A stretch of 64,000 bases of DNA from Adiantum capillus-veneris (lineage: Eukaryota; Streptophyta; Polypodiopsida; Polypodiales; Pteridaceae), in contig CM043955.1 of NCBI GenBank assembly GCA_014529385.2, positions 135,234,108 through 135,298,107 of the forward strand, read 5' to 3'. How positions within the stretch are numbered: the stretch's first letter is position 1; the number at the start of each line of letters is the position of its first letter. A program made the translations under genes and the position numbers. Positions 44,199 through 55,531 of the stretch are shown one piece after another. The notes beneath the pieces are model-generated. The model made no database searches and was not told where the DNA came from. It worked only from the letters and a program-made list of their open reading frames with translations.

Positions 44199-44200
44199 AT
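43985..44200. repeat. Simple-sequence tract: C-rich and CT microsatellite
   Basis: It contains a run of C near 43991-43998, a C/T-rich stretch 44110-44170 and an uninterrupted CT repeat at about 44171-44199. Low-complexity peptides on either strand here are not genes. Confidence 0.8.
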
Positions 44201-44412
44201 TTTCATCCTTTGCTTTCTCATGCAACAGCTGCCATGGTGCTCATGAACATCACAAATCATGTGTCTCCACCACCTTGTACTCCGCACACCAAAAGCGTAC
44301 ATATTTGTTTGTCCATGGTGTTTGCACCAAAGGCCGCACATGAGGGTGAGCAAAGGTCATCCCGGGAACGTTGTACCATCGATGAGACAAATGTTGATGG
44401 TTCTTCAATATC

Positions 44413-44414
<2 letters not shown>

Positions 44415-44443
<29 letters not shown>
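44415..44443. repeat. G homopolymer, 29 nt
   Basis: The longest G run outside the Gag-only LTRs. It follows a stretch of low-complexity DNA. Confidence 0.9.
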
Positions 44444-44942
44444 AGTAGGTTTGTTAGGCTATGGCAATCATTAGTGTATGGGCGCAAGTTCTTCTTTGCA
44501 TTTGTGGATGCACAAATGTCAAGCTCTTTAACTCAAAATAGTGGCATTACAAGAAAGTATTGCCTCTTTGAAGAGGGAGGTTGAAACTCTCCAACAACAA
44601 CAAAATTTGCAGGAAAAGGATGTCCACATTATGAAGCTTGCCAATACCATCACATATTTGAAAGAGACACCCCTTGATGCAAGGGAACAATATACTTCTT
44701 ACTATGGGAAGTAAGAATGAAACAATCACTACAAAACAAGTAGAGGTAACACCTTAGACTTCAAATTCTATGATAAGAAGAACACCCCTTGATGCAATGT
44801 GGCTCCCACTACACCAAGAATCATTATGCTAACATGGAGAGATCCCTAGTAGGACAATACAAAAACTTTCCGTAAGAAACAGACCCTTTCCTAACATGAG
44901 GGAAGCCCCACGTCCTTATCTACAAATGTTTCTATAACTTTA

Positions 44943-45152
44943 TAAGAATATAAAATCCCTTCTGTTGAAACACATGTGCTTGTTATATATACTTTAATGA
45001 ACTCCCCGGGTCAAAGGCCTCACAAATCTTGTGCACTAAACATTCATAAGAATATAAAATCCCCTCTATTGAAACACATGTGCTATGTTACATATACTTC
45101 GATGAACTCCCCGGGTCAAAGGCCTCACAAATCTTGTGCACTAAACATTCAA
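44943..45152. repeat. 104-bp tandem duplication
   Basis: Units start TAAGAATATAAAATCCC at 44943 and 45047. Both contain ACTCCCCGGGTCAAAGGCCT and end in CACTAAACATTC. They differ at a handful of bases. Confidence 0.85.
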
Positions 45153-45159
45153 CACTAGA

Positions 45160-47300
45160 TATCGACCAAACAAGGAGCCAATTTTTACTTCCTTGTGTCC
45201 ACCTCGTGTTCTTGGGAATGTTTTGGTAAAGCCATTTCTTTGGTATTTGAAACCACATGTGACCCCTATTGTGATTAAAAATTTACATAGGCTCGAGTGG
45301 TATATATCTTCTATGTTAACAATGCCTGCATTTATAATTTATGTTTACACTTTCTCTATCCAAATGAGCTACATAGTAAAAATCAAATTTGCAATTTAAC
45401 AATTAACTTCACAAGGTGATAGCTATTGGTATCATCTTTAGCAATACCAAATAAATAGCTACCAATAGCTAATGAATAGGGGTATTTAAGAAGATTTGAT
45501 ACCAAAAACTTGCCAAAACTACTGAAAAAGGTAGAAACTCAAAGGCTTTACAATATATGTATGTTGAAACATGAATCAATAATAAGTTAACTGTTCACCT
45601 ATCAATCACCGCTATGCATCGACACCTCCATCTCAAGTTGTCCTTTCTCTAAGTCAAGCTTGACATAGGCATAGTATGGAAACAATAACATGTCGAAAAG
45701 CAAGAATTTAGCTTTCTCAACTTGTGAAACATTGCTAATGATATATATTCAACATCGCCAAATGAGGACATCTTGACAAAGGTTATGATTTACTTTAATA
45801 AGAATAAAAATTAAAATCAAGTTGAAATAAAAATATTGCTTGAATTTCTTCATGGTGGAGTGATTAAGACTTGAGACTTGAAACACCTTACAAGAAAATC
45901 AAATTATCCATAAAGGTCAACAATGTTTCTCGAATCTGTATGAAACTCCAATAATAAAAATTAAATACTCTCACTCAATGAGACACCATTTAACAAAAAA
46001 AACATATTTATATTGCACCAAAATGAGTATAAATACAAAAGCATTTATAGAGGAATCCAACCTCATGAAAATAATTACAAATGGAGACAATGTTGTTACT
46101 TTAAGGCTTCTCTTACAAGTATTTGTCTTCCTCCTTTAGAGATTCATATACACTTGAGTATTTGTGTGTCTATGACACTAGGGAAGATAGTAGTACTTTA
46201 TGGATGGCTTTTCTAAGAGCTCCTAGAGAGTACCTATTGTTTCAAGATTCCACACAAATCCTACTATTCTTATCAAAATCTTCTAACATGGTAGTGAAAG
46301 TTTCCTCACACACCAAAAATAGACCAATTTCCATATCTGCACATGGTTGCTTGCTCATGTCCTCTCAAAACAAGTTGACTCTATAAGTAAAAATCATATT
46401 TTATGAACATAAAGTTATAAAGTACAAAATGATATCGTTCTAATAATCTAGTGACAACTATACAAAGAAGAAATTAGAAAGAGAATCTTTTATGACTCTC
46501 TATAGATAAAAAACTTACTTGCATTGTGAGACACAATCACATGCTACACAACTATAGATGGCACACCAAATCCATGTGAAGCCTAAACATTGAAAGCCAT
46601 AAAGAGATTAATTCTCTCAGCATGATAAACTTAAAGATGGAGATGATGCTAAGCTCTGAATGTAAGCTACAAGAGTAGTTTTCTTACCATTCTATCTTTA
46701 TGTTGGAGGTGGACCCTTGCAATGCCCACACACTATTCACACCTTGTGTTGTTGTGGTATGCAAGTCATGTGATCTCGTACTTTTTCCACCTTTGGGAGT
46801 AGAGGTTTCCATGTAGTGTGAGTGAATGAAAGTAGAAGGAGTATAATATTGTTTCATGCTATAATGGAGGTGAAAAAAGGGAGAGGAGCTAGCTTGGTGT
46901 GAAACTATGTGGTGGGCAAGGGGAAGAGATGGGGGATGGTGTAAGGCTACCTTGTCTCCCTAATTTTTTGAGGGTATAGAGTGTGTCCACCACCCTCTTC
47001 CTATTGGCTGGCCTCTAATTAACATAATCCCAAAGGGCCCCTAGAGGGTTCGTATTTTTCCTAATGCTGAAGAGCAGGAAGCTGGAGAGAGTCACCATTA
47101 CCCTCATGAACAAAGCTTTGGATCCATCAATAACAAAAGAGGACCCATGATACTTCAACGTGCAATTCAAAAACAATATTCTCACATTAGAATCATTTGA
47201 AGTATACTTAGTTCAATCTATAATAACAAAAATGTTACATGTATGGTTCTTGGTTTTACATTTCTATTTTAAATATAGGTTGATAGGAAGATTTTGAAAA
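45160..47300. other. No gene recognised
   Basis: AT-rich DNA with short frames only. Around 46700-47060 the composition is more mixed, with CCTATTGGCTGGCC (a CCAAT-like box on the minus strand) and purine-rich stretches that could be promoter-like. This is not enough to call a gene. Confidence 0.3.
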
Positions 47301-47364
47301 CCTCCATTGGCTTTTTTAGTCAAACCAAATTTCTTCTATCATCAGTGAACAAAGAAACGAAGGT

Positions 47365-47592
47365 ATGCTTTTGGTGGAAGGATTTGGTGAATATACAATT
47401 GAATGGCACATGGCAGGTGACTTAAATACTCTTAAGTGCATATACAACGTAACACACGATGCAACTATGGAAAAGTCATGCTTATACTGCATGGCTGATG
47501 CACAATCTCTTGATAGTGTGCCATTAGGGGAATTTTGGACTCTCAAATGGGCCCTATAAGGACTTTGACTTTCTTCCTCTTGTCCAAAATGG
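47365..47592 (+). pseudogene. Fragment of an unrecognised plus-strand gene (part 2)
   Basis: The frame LVEGFGEYTIEWHMAGDLNT, then LKCIYNVTHDATMEKSCLYC, then VPLGEFWTLKWAL ends at a stop near 47559. The pattern aromatic-H-x-x-G-D-L-x-x-L followed by C-x2-C recalls eukaryotic uncharacterised proteins, often transposon-associated, with a GD(L/M)K...CxxC block. I base that on pattern memory only. The DNA from 47527 to 47592 has an inverted relative at about 48010-47945. Confidence 0.35.
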
Positions 47593-47944
47593 GCGCATGG
47601 TAAAATTTTTACAAATGAAATTAAAATTTGTTGGACCTTTTGGATTTAGAATGTACTCATCGAGATCTATCCATTGATATAGAACATGCCATCAGATTCC
47701 TTATATTCTAATAGATTTCATTTTCTGATGTGATAACTTTGTCTTATAAATGGAATCTCTCCCCACATTACAGCTTGAATGGGAAGGCCATAAATCCTAC
47801 AAACTAGTTCCAAATTTGTCAGAGTTTGGGATTTAGAACCTACTTTCTAAGATCTTTCCAATGATCTATTGGTTGATAGATTTTTGACAAAGTGTTTATG
47901 TACTTCACAAGGTTGCCAATTTTGGACAAGAGAGAGGCAAAGTC

Positions 47945-48137
47945 AAACCTCCTTATAGGGCCCCTTTGAGAGTCCAAATTTTCCCCAATGAATGGAATAG
48001 AGCTCCCAACAGCAGAAATCTTCAAGATAAATCTTCTTGGCCAATGCTTGATATTCCTCTGAGTAGAGTTCACATCTGCACATGCACTCCATGCACTCTA
48101 CATGATAATTAAAAAGGTGGTTCATTTGTACATACAT
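47945..48137 (-). pseudogene. Inverted diverged relative of the 47.5-kb segment
   Basis: On the minus strand, GGACTCTCAAAGGGGCCCTA at about 47978-47959 matches GGACTCTCAAATGGGCCCTA at 47537-47556 on the plus strand, and homology continues into TTTGACTTT..CTCTTGTCC on both sides. Minus-strand residues CMCRCELYSEEYQALAKKIY lie upstream. It is part of an inverted duplication with a loop of about 350 bp. Confidence 0.45.
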
Positions 48138-48740
48138 TTTGCATGGACCTTAATACTAGGGCTGTGTGAACATGAGCCACTTTTATGGCTATAAGCAACT
48201 TTTTTGTAAATTCTTGTTCTCATAGACCACAAACAACCTTATCAAAACCTTTCATCAGAGATTTGTTCTCAAGGCATATAGGGAGTTGAAAAAAATTAGA
48301 AAGAAATAATTTAATGTAAAATTGATATTTTTTAAGAGCCATTTTTTAGGTGCAATCGAACAAAAATCGCCCAATTTTTTTGATATCCCTTGTAGACCCC
48401 TTAAAAATCTTCAAAGCACATTGAAACTTTTTTGAAAAATACATGGATATGTATATAATGAGAATCTATGCATATACTATTTTTAGAAAAAAACTATCGA
48501 CTTGTTTTAGGTCTCAAAAACATGTATCCTGCTAAATTTAAAAGCCAGTTTTGTGGCTTCTTACTATTTTTAGAAAACTAATTTTTTTAATTTTGCACTT
48601 TTTTTTGGAATAAACAGTATACTAGAATCTTCCTCTATTTTATAAGACCATAATGATATCCTATGATCACGGTTTCTTGAAAAGTAGACAATCTTAGAGC
48701 CAATTTTAAAGAATAAGGTGCCAAGCCACTATTGTGGCTC
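48138..48740. other. No gene recognised
   Basis: AT-rich DNA with many homopolymers and no frame of note. The pair CCACTATTGTGGCTCAAGCC and CACTTAAGTGGCTCAA near 48725-48760 are short direct repeats. Confidence 0.35.
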
Positions 48741-48756
48741 AAGCCACTTAAGTGGC

Positions 48757-49570
48757 TCAAACACAAACCTAGTGTTAAAGCTAGAGAGTGAGTTGAAAAG
48801 AGTCATCAAAGAATTAGAAGAAGTGCTCTTTGACATTGGTGTGGAGGCAATGTCAAAATTGAAGAGGACCCTAAGATGTCTCAAGGTCGTTACAAGGTAC
48901 CTAAGAAAGCATCAATATGCAGCGTGAAGAGCAGAAGGTTTCTTTGGTGAAGCCTCAAAGACTTTGATAGAGAGGAGAAAAGAAACCTATTTAACAAATG
49001 AAAACACTTACGAAAAGTGGTTAAAGACAATGCTAGTGGTGGGGCAATCCAAAATCAAGGAAAACGTGTGAAAATCATTGGATAAAATTTTCCACTACGT
49101 CGAGCAGCATTCATGGGATGAAAGTAAGCTCACATCATTTCAAGAAACCTTGCTAGATTGGAAGAAGGCATACCCGACAGGGTGGGGGGAAACATATCAC
49201 TCATTACATTGTGAGTTAGCATGCTCCATATGCAAACCACATTTAAAACTATACTCTACTCACTATTTTTTTTTATTCCAATGCATCACATACTCTTCAA
49301 CCATGGTCCATATTTTGCCAAGACATACGGCTCATTGTCAATATGGTCTACACAAGGCATGGGAAAGACCCACTACATGGCAAGAACATGTTACTTTAAG
49401 CACATTAGACACGTGGGAGGCAAGGATAGAGCCAATAGCCTATTAGAGTTGCACCAAATGATTTATAGAAGACTTATTCATAGAGCAAGGTAGAAGGAGC
49501 TTCTTAAAGCTCATAAATCACACGTTCTTTACAACAGATCGACAAAGGAAAAAAGAAAAGGGCTTGGGAA
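48757..49570 (+). pseudogene. Fragment of an unrecognised plus-strand gene (part 3, C-terminal)
   Basis: Residues VLKLESELKRVIKELEEVLF and LKRTLRCLKVVTRYLRKHQY (48774-48927) look helical. A stop, then RAEGFFGEASKTLIERRKET and SLDKIFHYVEQHSWDESKLT follow to about 49190. After a frame change come HILFNHGPYFAKTYGSLSIW, STQGMGKTHYMARTCYFKH and SLLELHQMIYRRLIHRAR to 49493. The order H..F..H......YG.L....QG.EK......YF..T.H resembles C-termini of the same uncharacterised transposon-associated proteins as part 2. At least two stops and one frameshift are present. Confidence 0.4.
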
Positions 49571-50258
49571 AACTCAAATGCAGGGGAGCGCCATGCGAGG
49601 TGGCGACAATCATGAGTCCGGAGCAGGAGAATATGGACATGATCCCGTCATTTTTATCCTCTTCCGCTACACCTCCTTCTTCCTCATTGTGCACCTCTTT
49701 GATGTGCAAGATCCTTGAATGAACTCTTTCCTCTCTTGATGGAAACATCCCGAGGGTATCAAGCGTCCTCTTTCCCTCAAAAATAGCCTTTTGTTTTATG
49801 GATCTAAGCTCTCCGGGTCTTCAACTCCTGCCACACCAGAGCATGAGCTATGCAGGACATTGAAAAAGGGGGCTCTGAGTGCTTGGTACCCATACCCAAT
49901 GCCAAAGACGCATAGAGAAAACAGTTTCTCTATCAAAATTAGCCTTTTTGCATTCAGTGGCATGGGATACCCACCACAAAATCTTGTAATAACTTTCATT
50001 GCAAATAGTGGGAACTTTGCATTATCATTGGAGTATTCCTTGTGGTATATTATGATCTACAAAACAATATTACAATATACATGGGTCACACGTGGCTCTG
50101 CATACAATAAAGTCAATTACTTGAATTGTTTCTACAAATCTTTTTGTTTTTGAAATGCTCGATGTAGTGAGACAACATCGCATCCTTGCCTTGTACTCCA
50201 GTGACAATCCCTTGCCTTGAGCCTCCTGCTCTTCTAAGGAAAATATCGTCATACACAA
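49518..50258 (-). pseudogene. Possible minus-strand gene, downstream exons
   Basis: Minus frames include VYDDIFLRRAGGSRQGIVTG with AMLSHYIEHFKNKKIC (about 50255-50135), LNAKRLILIEKLFSLCVFGI (49975-49910) and EERVHSRILHIKEVHNEEEG (49738-49680). The first begins just after an AG that could be an acceptor (TAATAG, about 50263) and ends near CAAGTAATTG, a weak donor. None matches a family I can name. The region overlaps the end of the opposing plus-strand fragment, so one of the two reading directions may be spurious near 49.52-49.57 kb. Confidence 0.3.
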
Positions 50259-50678
50259 GCACCTATTAACAACAAGTAGATTTATCTCAATATTGCATCA
50301 TTGGGCCATGTTCAAAACCATATCAATTCCTAAAGAAAATTACCATCTGATTGTTGTCCATTTTCTGTATGGACCTTCCCCACAAGTGAAAAAAGTTACT
50401 ATTTGCTACCTGGGCTATAAGTGCCACAGGGATACCCATGTTTTCCGAGCCAAGTTATCTTGTGGTCGATTGGAAATGCTCCTTTATTGCTGGCAATTTG
50501 ACTTCTTTAAACTTTGCTCCTCTGTTGGAAATCTGACTTCTCTAGACTTTGCTTTGTTCTGTGTATCTTTGATAAGTTGTCCCCCTGAAGTGTGTGTCAT
50601 GGAAATTTGTGTCAGCAAAGGAGATGTTGGTCCATGCCATCATCCTCCACAAATCTCATGTCTACCTCACAAAAATTT

Positions 50679-51053
50679 TCAATTGCAGCTAGGTAGTAGT
50701 CCTCTCGTATATTCAACTCCATGCATAATATCCATGAGGAGAATGAAGTGAATGTTGTCTACCATAGTAGAGCTGGGAGAACAATTTAGAGGCAAAGACC
50801 CATCCTCATTTGGGATTTGTTGCTTGCTTCCTAATGCTGCATTCACAAGAGAAGAAAGAGTTAAGACTGCATCAAATGTTTCCTTTAATACCTCTACCCG
50901 CTCTTCTTGTGGGTCAAACTGTACCTCGGCATCCTCTACCTCTTCCTTTGGTGCCAATGGGAAACTACAAAAAATTGATGACTGGGAAGTCTTTGACTCA
51001 CCATCCGTCAACAAGTACAAGTCCCAGACAAACCCACGGTTGAATTCCTCCAA
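50679..51053 (-). CDS. Gene-like minus-strand open frame, function unknown
   Basis: A 124-codon frame begins MEEFNRGFVWDLYLLTDGES and continues SIFCSFPLAPKEEVEDAEV and SSLVNAALGSKQQIPNEDGS. The composition is protein-like and free of low complexity, and there is no internal stop. Upstream in the same phase, ELLSRKVSLQCTACARQ and ELEKVHL (to about 51150) extend the sense with stops, so a start upstream may be lost. It lies outside any recognised element, making it the best candidate for a host-gene remnant in the window. No domain is assigned. Confidence 0.35.
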   Translation of the reverse strand: MEEFNRGFVWDLYLLTDGESKTSQSSIFCSFPLAPKEEVEDAEVQFDPQEERVEVLKETFDAVLTLSSLVNAALGSKQQIPNEDGSLPLNCSPSSTMVDNIHFILLMDIMHGVEYTRGLLPSCN

Positions 51054-51471
51054 GTGAACCTTTTCAAGTTCCTAAGACATCTGTCTTGCACAAGCAGTGC
51101 ATTGGAGAGACACTTTTCTAGACAACAATTCAATCTCCTTGCTGTACACTTCTCATGGTTAAGATTGGTTGGGTGCCCATATCACGTGCCACCAATTGTC
51201 AAGGAATTGTCACAAATGACTACTTCATACTCTTGTAACTACGTTTGTAGGTGTTCAATTGAGCAATCAATGATCCACTGGATAGAAAACTCTACATTAA
51301 ACATTCTTGATAGATCTGGTGCACGATGATGTGCATGGGTGCTGTACAAGAACGTGTATATTTTTTATTCACATGTATCTTCCCCTACATCGTTTGTCTC
51401 CAGGAGTATGTTCTGCATGTATAAAAGAAACAGCTACCCAAAACCACCAATATATATTGAATGGTATTTGG

Positions 51472-51870
51472 GGTCTGAACCAAGAAAATAATGAGCTTGG
51501 AAAATCCCTCAAGATCTCTATTCGCTTGGTTCTAGCCCGCTTGTTGAGCACATAATTGGTCACATGATGAGAGTCAGAACCAAGTAAATTAGGGCCTTAA
51601 GAATCCGCAAAGGCCCATATTTACATGGTTCTAGTCCAAGTGATATTTTCAATACAATTCATGCTATACCCATGTCCTTTTAGCATAAAGGGTCATAACC
51701 AAGTGAATAGTGAGCCTGGAGAATCCCTCAGGGTCTCTATTCGCTTGGTTCTAGCCCGCTTGTTGAGGACATGACCGTTCACATGATGAGAGTCAGAATC
51801 AGGCAAATAAGGGCTTGAAGATACCCCCAAGGCCCATATTTTCTTGGTTCTAACCCATGTGTTGAGGTTA
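51472..51870. repeat. Two-level tandem repeat (about 219 bp, each of two half-units)
   Basis: Half-units starting GGTC or GAGTC, then (T/A)(G/T)AACCAAG, occur at about 51472, 51571, 51691 and 51790, with spacings of 99, 120 and 99 bp. Units 1 and 3 share TCTCTATTCGCTTGGTTCTA and GCCCGCTTGTTGAG. Units 2 and 4 share AGGCCCATATTT followed by TGGTTCTA. A higher-order period of about 219 bp results. There is no coding sense. Confidence 0.8.
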
Positions 51871-51879
51871 TAACAGGTC

Positions 51880-52377
51880 CTTTAAAAATGTGTTGAAGTC
51901 ATAATAGGTTTAGATTTTTGTCCTTTAAAAATACACTAAAGAACGGTTTCTTGTGAACACTGACGCGAGTCTTAGTTATCAATAATACATATCTAAGTCC
52001 ACTATTACGGCATAAGCCGCACATTGCGGTCCTGCGGATGTCTGGTTATTGCGGACTAGGAGTCATGCGGCTTTGGGACAGCTCTTCATGGGATATCATG
52101 AGACATGACGGGGTTTTGCACCGTTCCCGATCTACACTGGAGCAGCGGGTGTATTTGGAGGGGACATACTAGTCTTTGTAGATATATTTTTTCATGAAAT
52201 CAATACATCCTTCTCATGTAATTCTGTGTTTTGCTACATAAGAAGACTGTATTCTGTTCTTGTGTATTGTCTTCTATTCTGCCTTCATATACCTTAATGT
52301 TTATATAATGTAAGGCAGCGTGAGGGTATCCATTCCCGTAGTGCTTATTGCTCCATTGCGGAGCATTAGGCATTACA
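51880..52377 (+). repeat. Possible 5' LTR remnant of the Tat-like element
   Basis: The sequence ends GGCATTACA, 2 bp before TGGCGATCATGATGC (52380-52394), which begins with TGG and shares TGGCGA with Arg-type primer sites of Tat/Ogre elements. GCGG-rich repeats (52010-52075) and TTTATATAATG near 52303 lie inside. The left end is undefined, and the 3' LTR would lie beyond the window. This is tentative. Confidence 0.3.
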
Positions 52378-52799
52378 TATGGCGATCATGATGCATGATG
52401 GGTGACCTGCTATGAACGTGCATGCACACTAGGTGGCAAGGTCCTCCTGACCCTGTGGTTCCAATTTTGGGGAGACGTCAGAGGCGAGGCGGTTCGGATG
52501 AACTTGTTTTTTCTACACCTAGGCTGATGAACATGCGTCTCCATAGCCACGCCTGGTGCATGGTAGGTGTATTTGGCATGCACGATGTACTCCACATAGT
52601 TAGTCATGTCCTCTTTCCGTGCACTCTCCCTCACCCACTCATGTTGCCCTACCACCGACTTCGGTAATCAGTCCCGGGGTTTCACCGCCATCATCCCCGC
52701 CTCCTATTGTTCGACAACTTTTTCTAGGAGGGGGTACAATTGGGCAAGGAACTATGGCACAACCAGTGGTGGTAGGTGGTCAGATTAAGTATAGCCACT

Positions 52800-54012
52800 T
52801 TTGAGGTCTTTCAATGGAAGACTCTGATGACATTTGTGTCAATTTAATAAAGTGTATGGATTGAATCATCCTGGCGCTGTGGTTCCTCTCCATCAACAAT
52901 CAGTGTTTGAATCCACACTTTCAAGGAAAGCTGCAAAATGGCTGTCAGAGTATCTTGATGATCACTTTTAGACGTAGGTCAAAGGGTCCACATTGTTCTT
53001 GTGACAATTTAGAACGGAAAAGATGGTCCCTAAACATCTGGAAAAGCTTCGGACGCTACACCAAATGTCGTTGCCAGTGGAGGATTATGCTGCAAAGTTC
53101 CGAATGCTTTTGAAACGGGTACCTCAGGCACAACAGTCAGTAGCCGAGGTGTTAAATGATTATTTTATGCAAGGACTCAATAAGGATCTGAGAACTTCTA
53201 TGGCAATAGTAGATAAGGTAACCACTCCACTAGATAATGTGATTGTAAGGGCTGTTGTAGCAGGAGAGGCAATGAATCATCGTAAATCTCAGGAAAGTGA
53301 CAGTGAATAGTTCGGAGTCGGAGACTGCAGACTCAAAATCCTCAAATTCAGACATCAGTGGTTCGGTGAAAGAATCAGGGGAAGCACCTCGAAAAAAATC
53401 CCAGTGTCAAGGGAAAGATGTTATCCCAATCAGTGGAATCTTTTGTGGTGGTTACAAGTTTGAAGGAACTGTGGTGTACTCAGTGCCGAAATCCGGGACA
53501 TGTCGCTCAAGAGTGTGCAATGAATCAAAAATGGTGTACAATTTGCACAGGGTGAAAGCATGACTTGGTGGACACCAAAGCTGTGTCCATGACATCACTA
53601 TTTGGATAGCTCTTGAAGAGGAGAATCTAAAAAGCTGTTTGGCACCAAATTTAGAATTCATTTGCAAAACTTTTACCACGTGCCACGTCTAATAGTGCAA
53701 CTATTCAAAACTAGTAATCAACCCATAAAAGTGTACCACCCAGTCATGCTTTCACCCCACAGCCAACACTCATAACACAGTGGAATGTTATTACAATGGT
53801 CATGGTCGTAGGAGTTGGGATTCTTCTACATGGCAATCACAACAATCAGGGCATGGACAAGAGCTTGCAGTGGCGATGGTTCACGCTCATACATCTGAGA
53901 CACCCTTTTAAGAACAAGCCAATGGACGGGGTCAAGGAGGGGGTCACAATCGCGGAAGAGGTGGCCGAGATCCTAATCAATCCAAGACCTGCCTTTTCTG
54001 TTTGGTAGATGG
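52800..54012 (+). pseudogene. Tat-like Gag with three zinc knuckles
   Basis: The capsid-like part has KHLEKLRTLHQMSLPVEDYA, then KFRMLLKRVPQAQQSVAEVL and NDYFMQGLNKDLRTSMAIVD (53023-53310). CTQCRNPGHVAQEC (53475-53516) is a canonical CX2CX4HX4C knuckle in a different frame. A second follows at once (WCTIC...KHDL), damaged by a TGA. A third, CLFCLVDGHWWSEC (53989-54030), is intact. Frame changes separate these blocks. The region 52422-52790 upstream is probably the Gag N-terminus and leader but is not recognisable. Confidence 0.7.
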
Positions 54013-54925
54013 GCATTGGTGGTCCGAGTGTTTAGAGGCTATGGAGTATGATCGGAAGAAACAGGAACGTGCTGCTGGAAAGCAGTCAAGTGTGGCTATG
54101 GTTGAGATTGAGGGGATGGAGGAATCAGACCCACTGGTTTCGCTGATTACTTGTTCTGGTAAAAATGTGGTACCAATAGCCGATGTGAAGCTCTCGGATT
54201 GGGCAACTCAAGAAAATGTACGTAAAAAGACTGTAACTTGGATGCCACATTCAATACCACCATTGCAATCATTAGAACCATCGACCTCCTCTCCGAAAAA
54301 AATAGAGGGAAAAGTCCAAAACAAGGCAGATACTATGGAAGAGGATAATTGGGATTTAGTTTGGAATGAGGTTCTAGAACCACCATTACAAGTATGATTG
54401 GGATCGTTATTGAAATTGGTTCTGAATTGTCATAACGCTTTGCTAAGTCATAAGTTCAAAGCAACGAATGAGATGGAAGTTGATATTATGGTAGCTGAGG
54501 GTGAGCGAGATGATTCAGTCCCGTTGTTGCCGGCAACTAGGATTAGGGAGACTCGTATTCCGGAGCTTTCAGTAAGATATCATGGCACATACATCGACAA
54601 AGTGCTATTGGATGGAGGTGCGGGAGTGAATATTATTACTCAAGCGGTTTGTGAGTTCTTTGGCCTTGGTGATTGGGAACTTGCACCCTTTGTAGTTCGC
54701 ATGGCAAATCAGAGAAGAGTACAGCCAGTAGGATTACTCCAAGGCATTGTGCTAGATGTAGGTGGCTTGTGTTTTGTTGTTTCCTTAGTAGTCTTAAATA
54801 TTGAGGATCACAATCAGGATTATCATACTATTTTGGGGAGACCATGGTTACGTCAAGCTAGGGTAAAGCATAATTGGGAGGAAAATATGCTTATAGTTAA
54901 AAAGGGTCCCAAGAAGTTTGGGTGA
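54002..54925 (+). pseudogene. Tat-like linker and aspartic protease
   Basis: A linker (54002-54397) leads into the protease (54398-54925). The active site is KVLLDGGAGVNIITQAV, with DGG(A/S) as usual for this plant Ty3 group, and the second motif is YHTILGRPWLRQARV. The protease frame is open for 175 codons and ends at a TGA after GPKKFG. This domain processes the Gag-Pol polyprotein. It is the best preserved part of the element. Confidence 0.8.
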
Positions 54926-55290
54926 TGTTGGGAAGATGTAGACAATGAGTTCAGGCAGCATGGCCTGTGATAGCGAAGACAATGAATATGGTAGAAGGAT
55001 TAGAAGAGGATGAAGAGGAGCAATTCCTGAAGGCTAACTTGGATTAAGTTTCTCTCTATCTTGCATATATTTCTATGATTTCGAAGGGAAAATCTTTAGG
55101 GGTCCCAGGAATAGTAGAGCCAGTGGGGCAAGAAAAAGTCTTGATGTTCTCGAATCATTGGAGGAAGTTATTAGTCAAGAACCTGCGTTTGAAGCACTGA
55201 TGAGTAAAATAACAAGGATCAAGGAAGATGAACTGGAGACGGTCTTCCATTCATATTAATAAATAGCTTGAGGCAAGTTTTCAAGGAGAC

Positions 55291-55531
55291 TTGATTAATT
55301 TGTTGATAGAATTCAAGGATGTTTTCGCATGGGAGTATGCGGACATGAAAGGATTGGATCCAAAGTTTTATCAGCATGCGTTTCATTTAACACTAGATGC
55401 AGTTCCAGTGAAGCAACAATCATATAGGATGAATCTGAATCAAGTCAAGGTGGAAATTGATTGTCTGTTCTTGCAGGTGGGTTTTATTAACCCTATTGAC
55501 AATCCTAAATGGATTTCTCTATTGTGGTGGT
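55291..55531 (+). pseudogene. Tat-like reverse transcriptase, N-terminal part before the copia insertion
   Basis: FKDVFAWEYADMKGLDPKFY, AVPVKQQSYRMN and VGFINPIDNPKWIS form the start of the RT domain. A one-base loss shortly before the insertion shifts the frame relative to the continuation. The copia target duplication GTGGT is the last 5 bp (55527-55531). Confidence 0.85.

Noticed and set aside
44089-44487. Pro/Ser/Leu-rich and Gly-rich frames around 44.1-44.5 kb
   Set aside because: They are translations of CT and G simple repeats.
46680-47060. Promoter of a minus-strand host gene
   Set aside because: A CCAAT-like box alone, with no TATA or coding frame downstream, is not enough.
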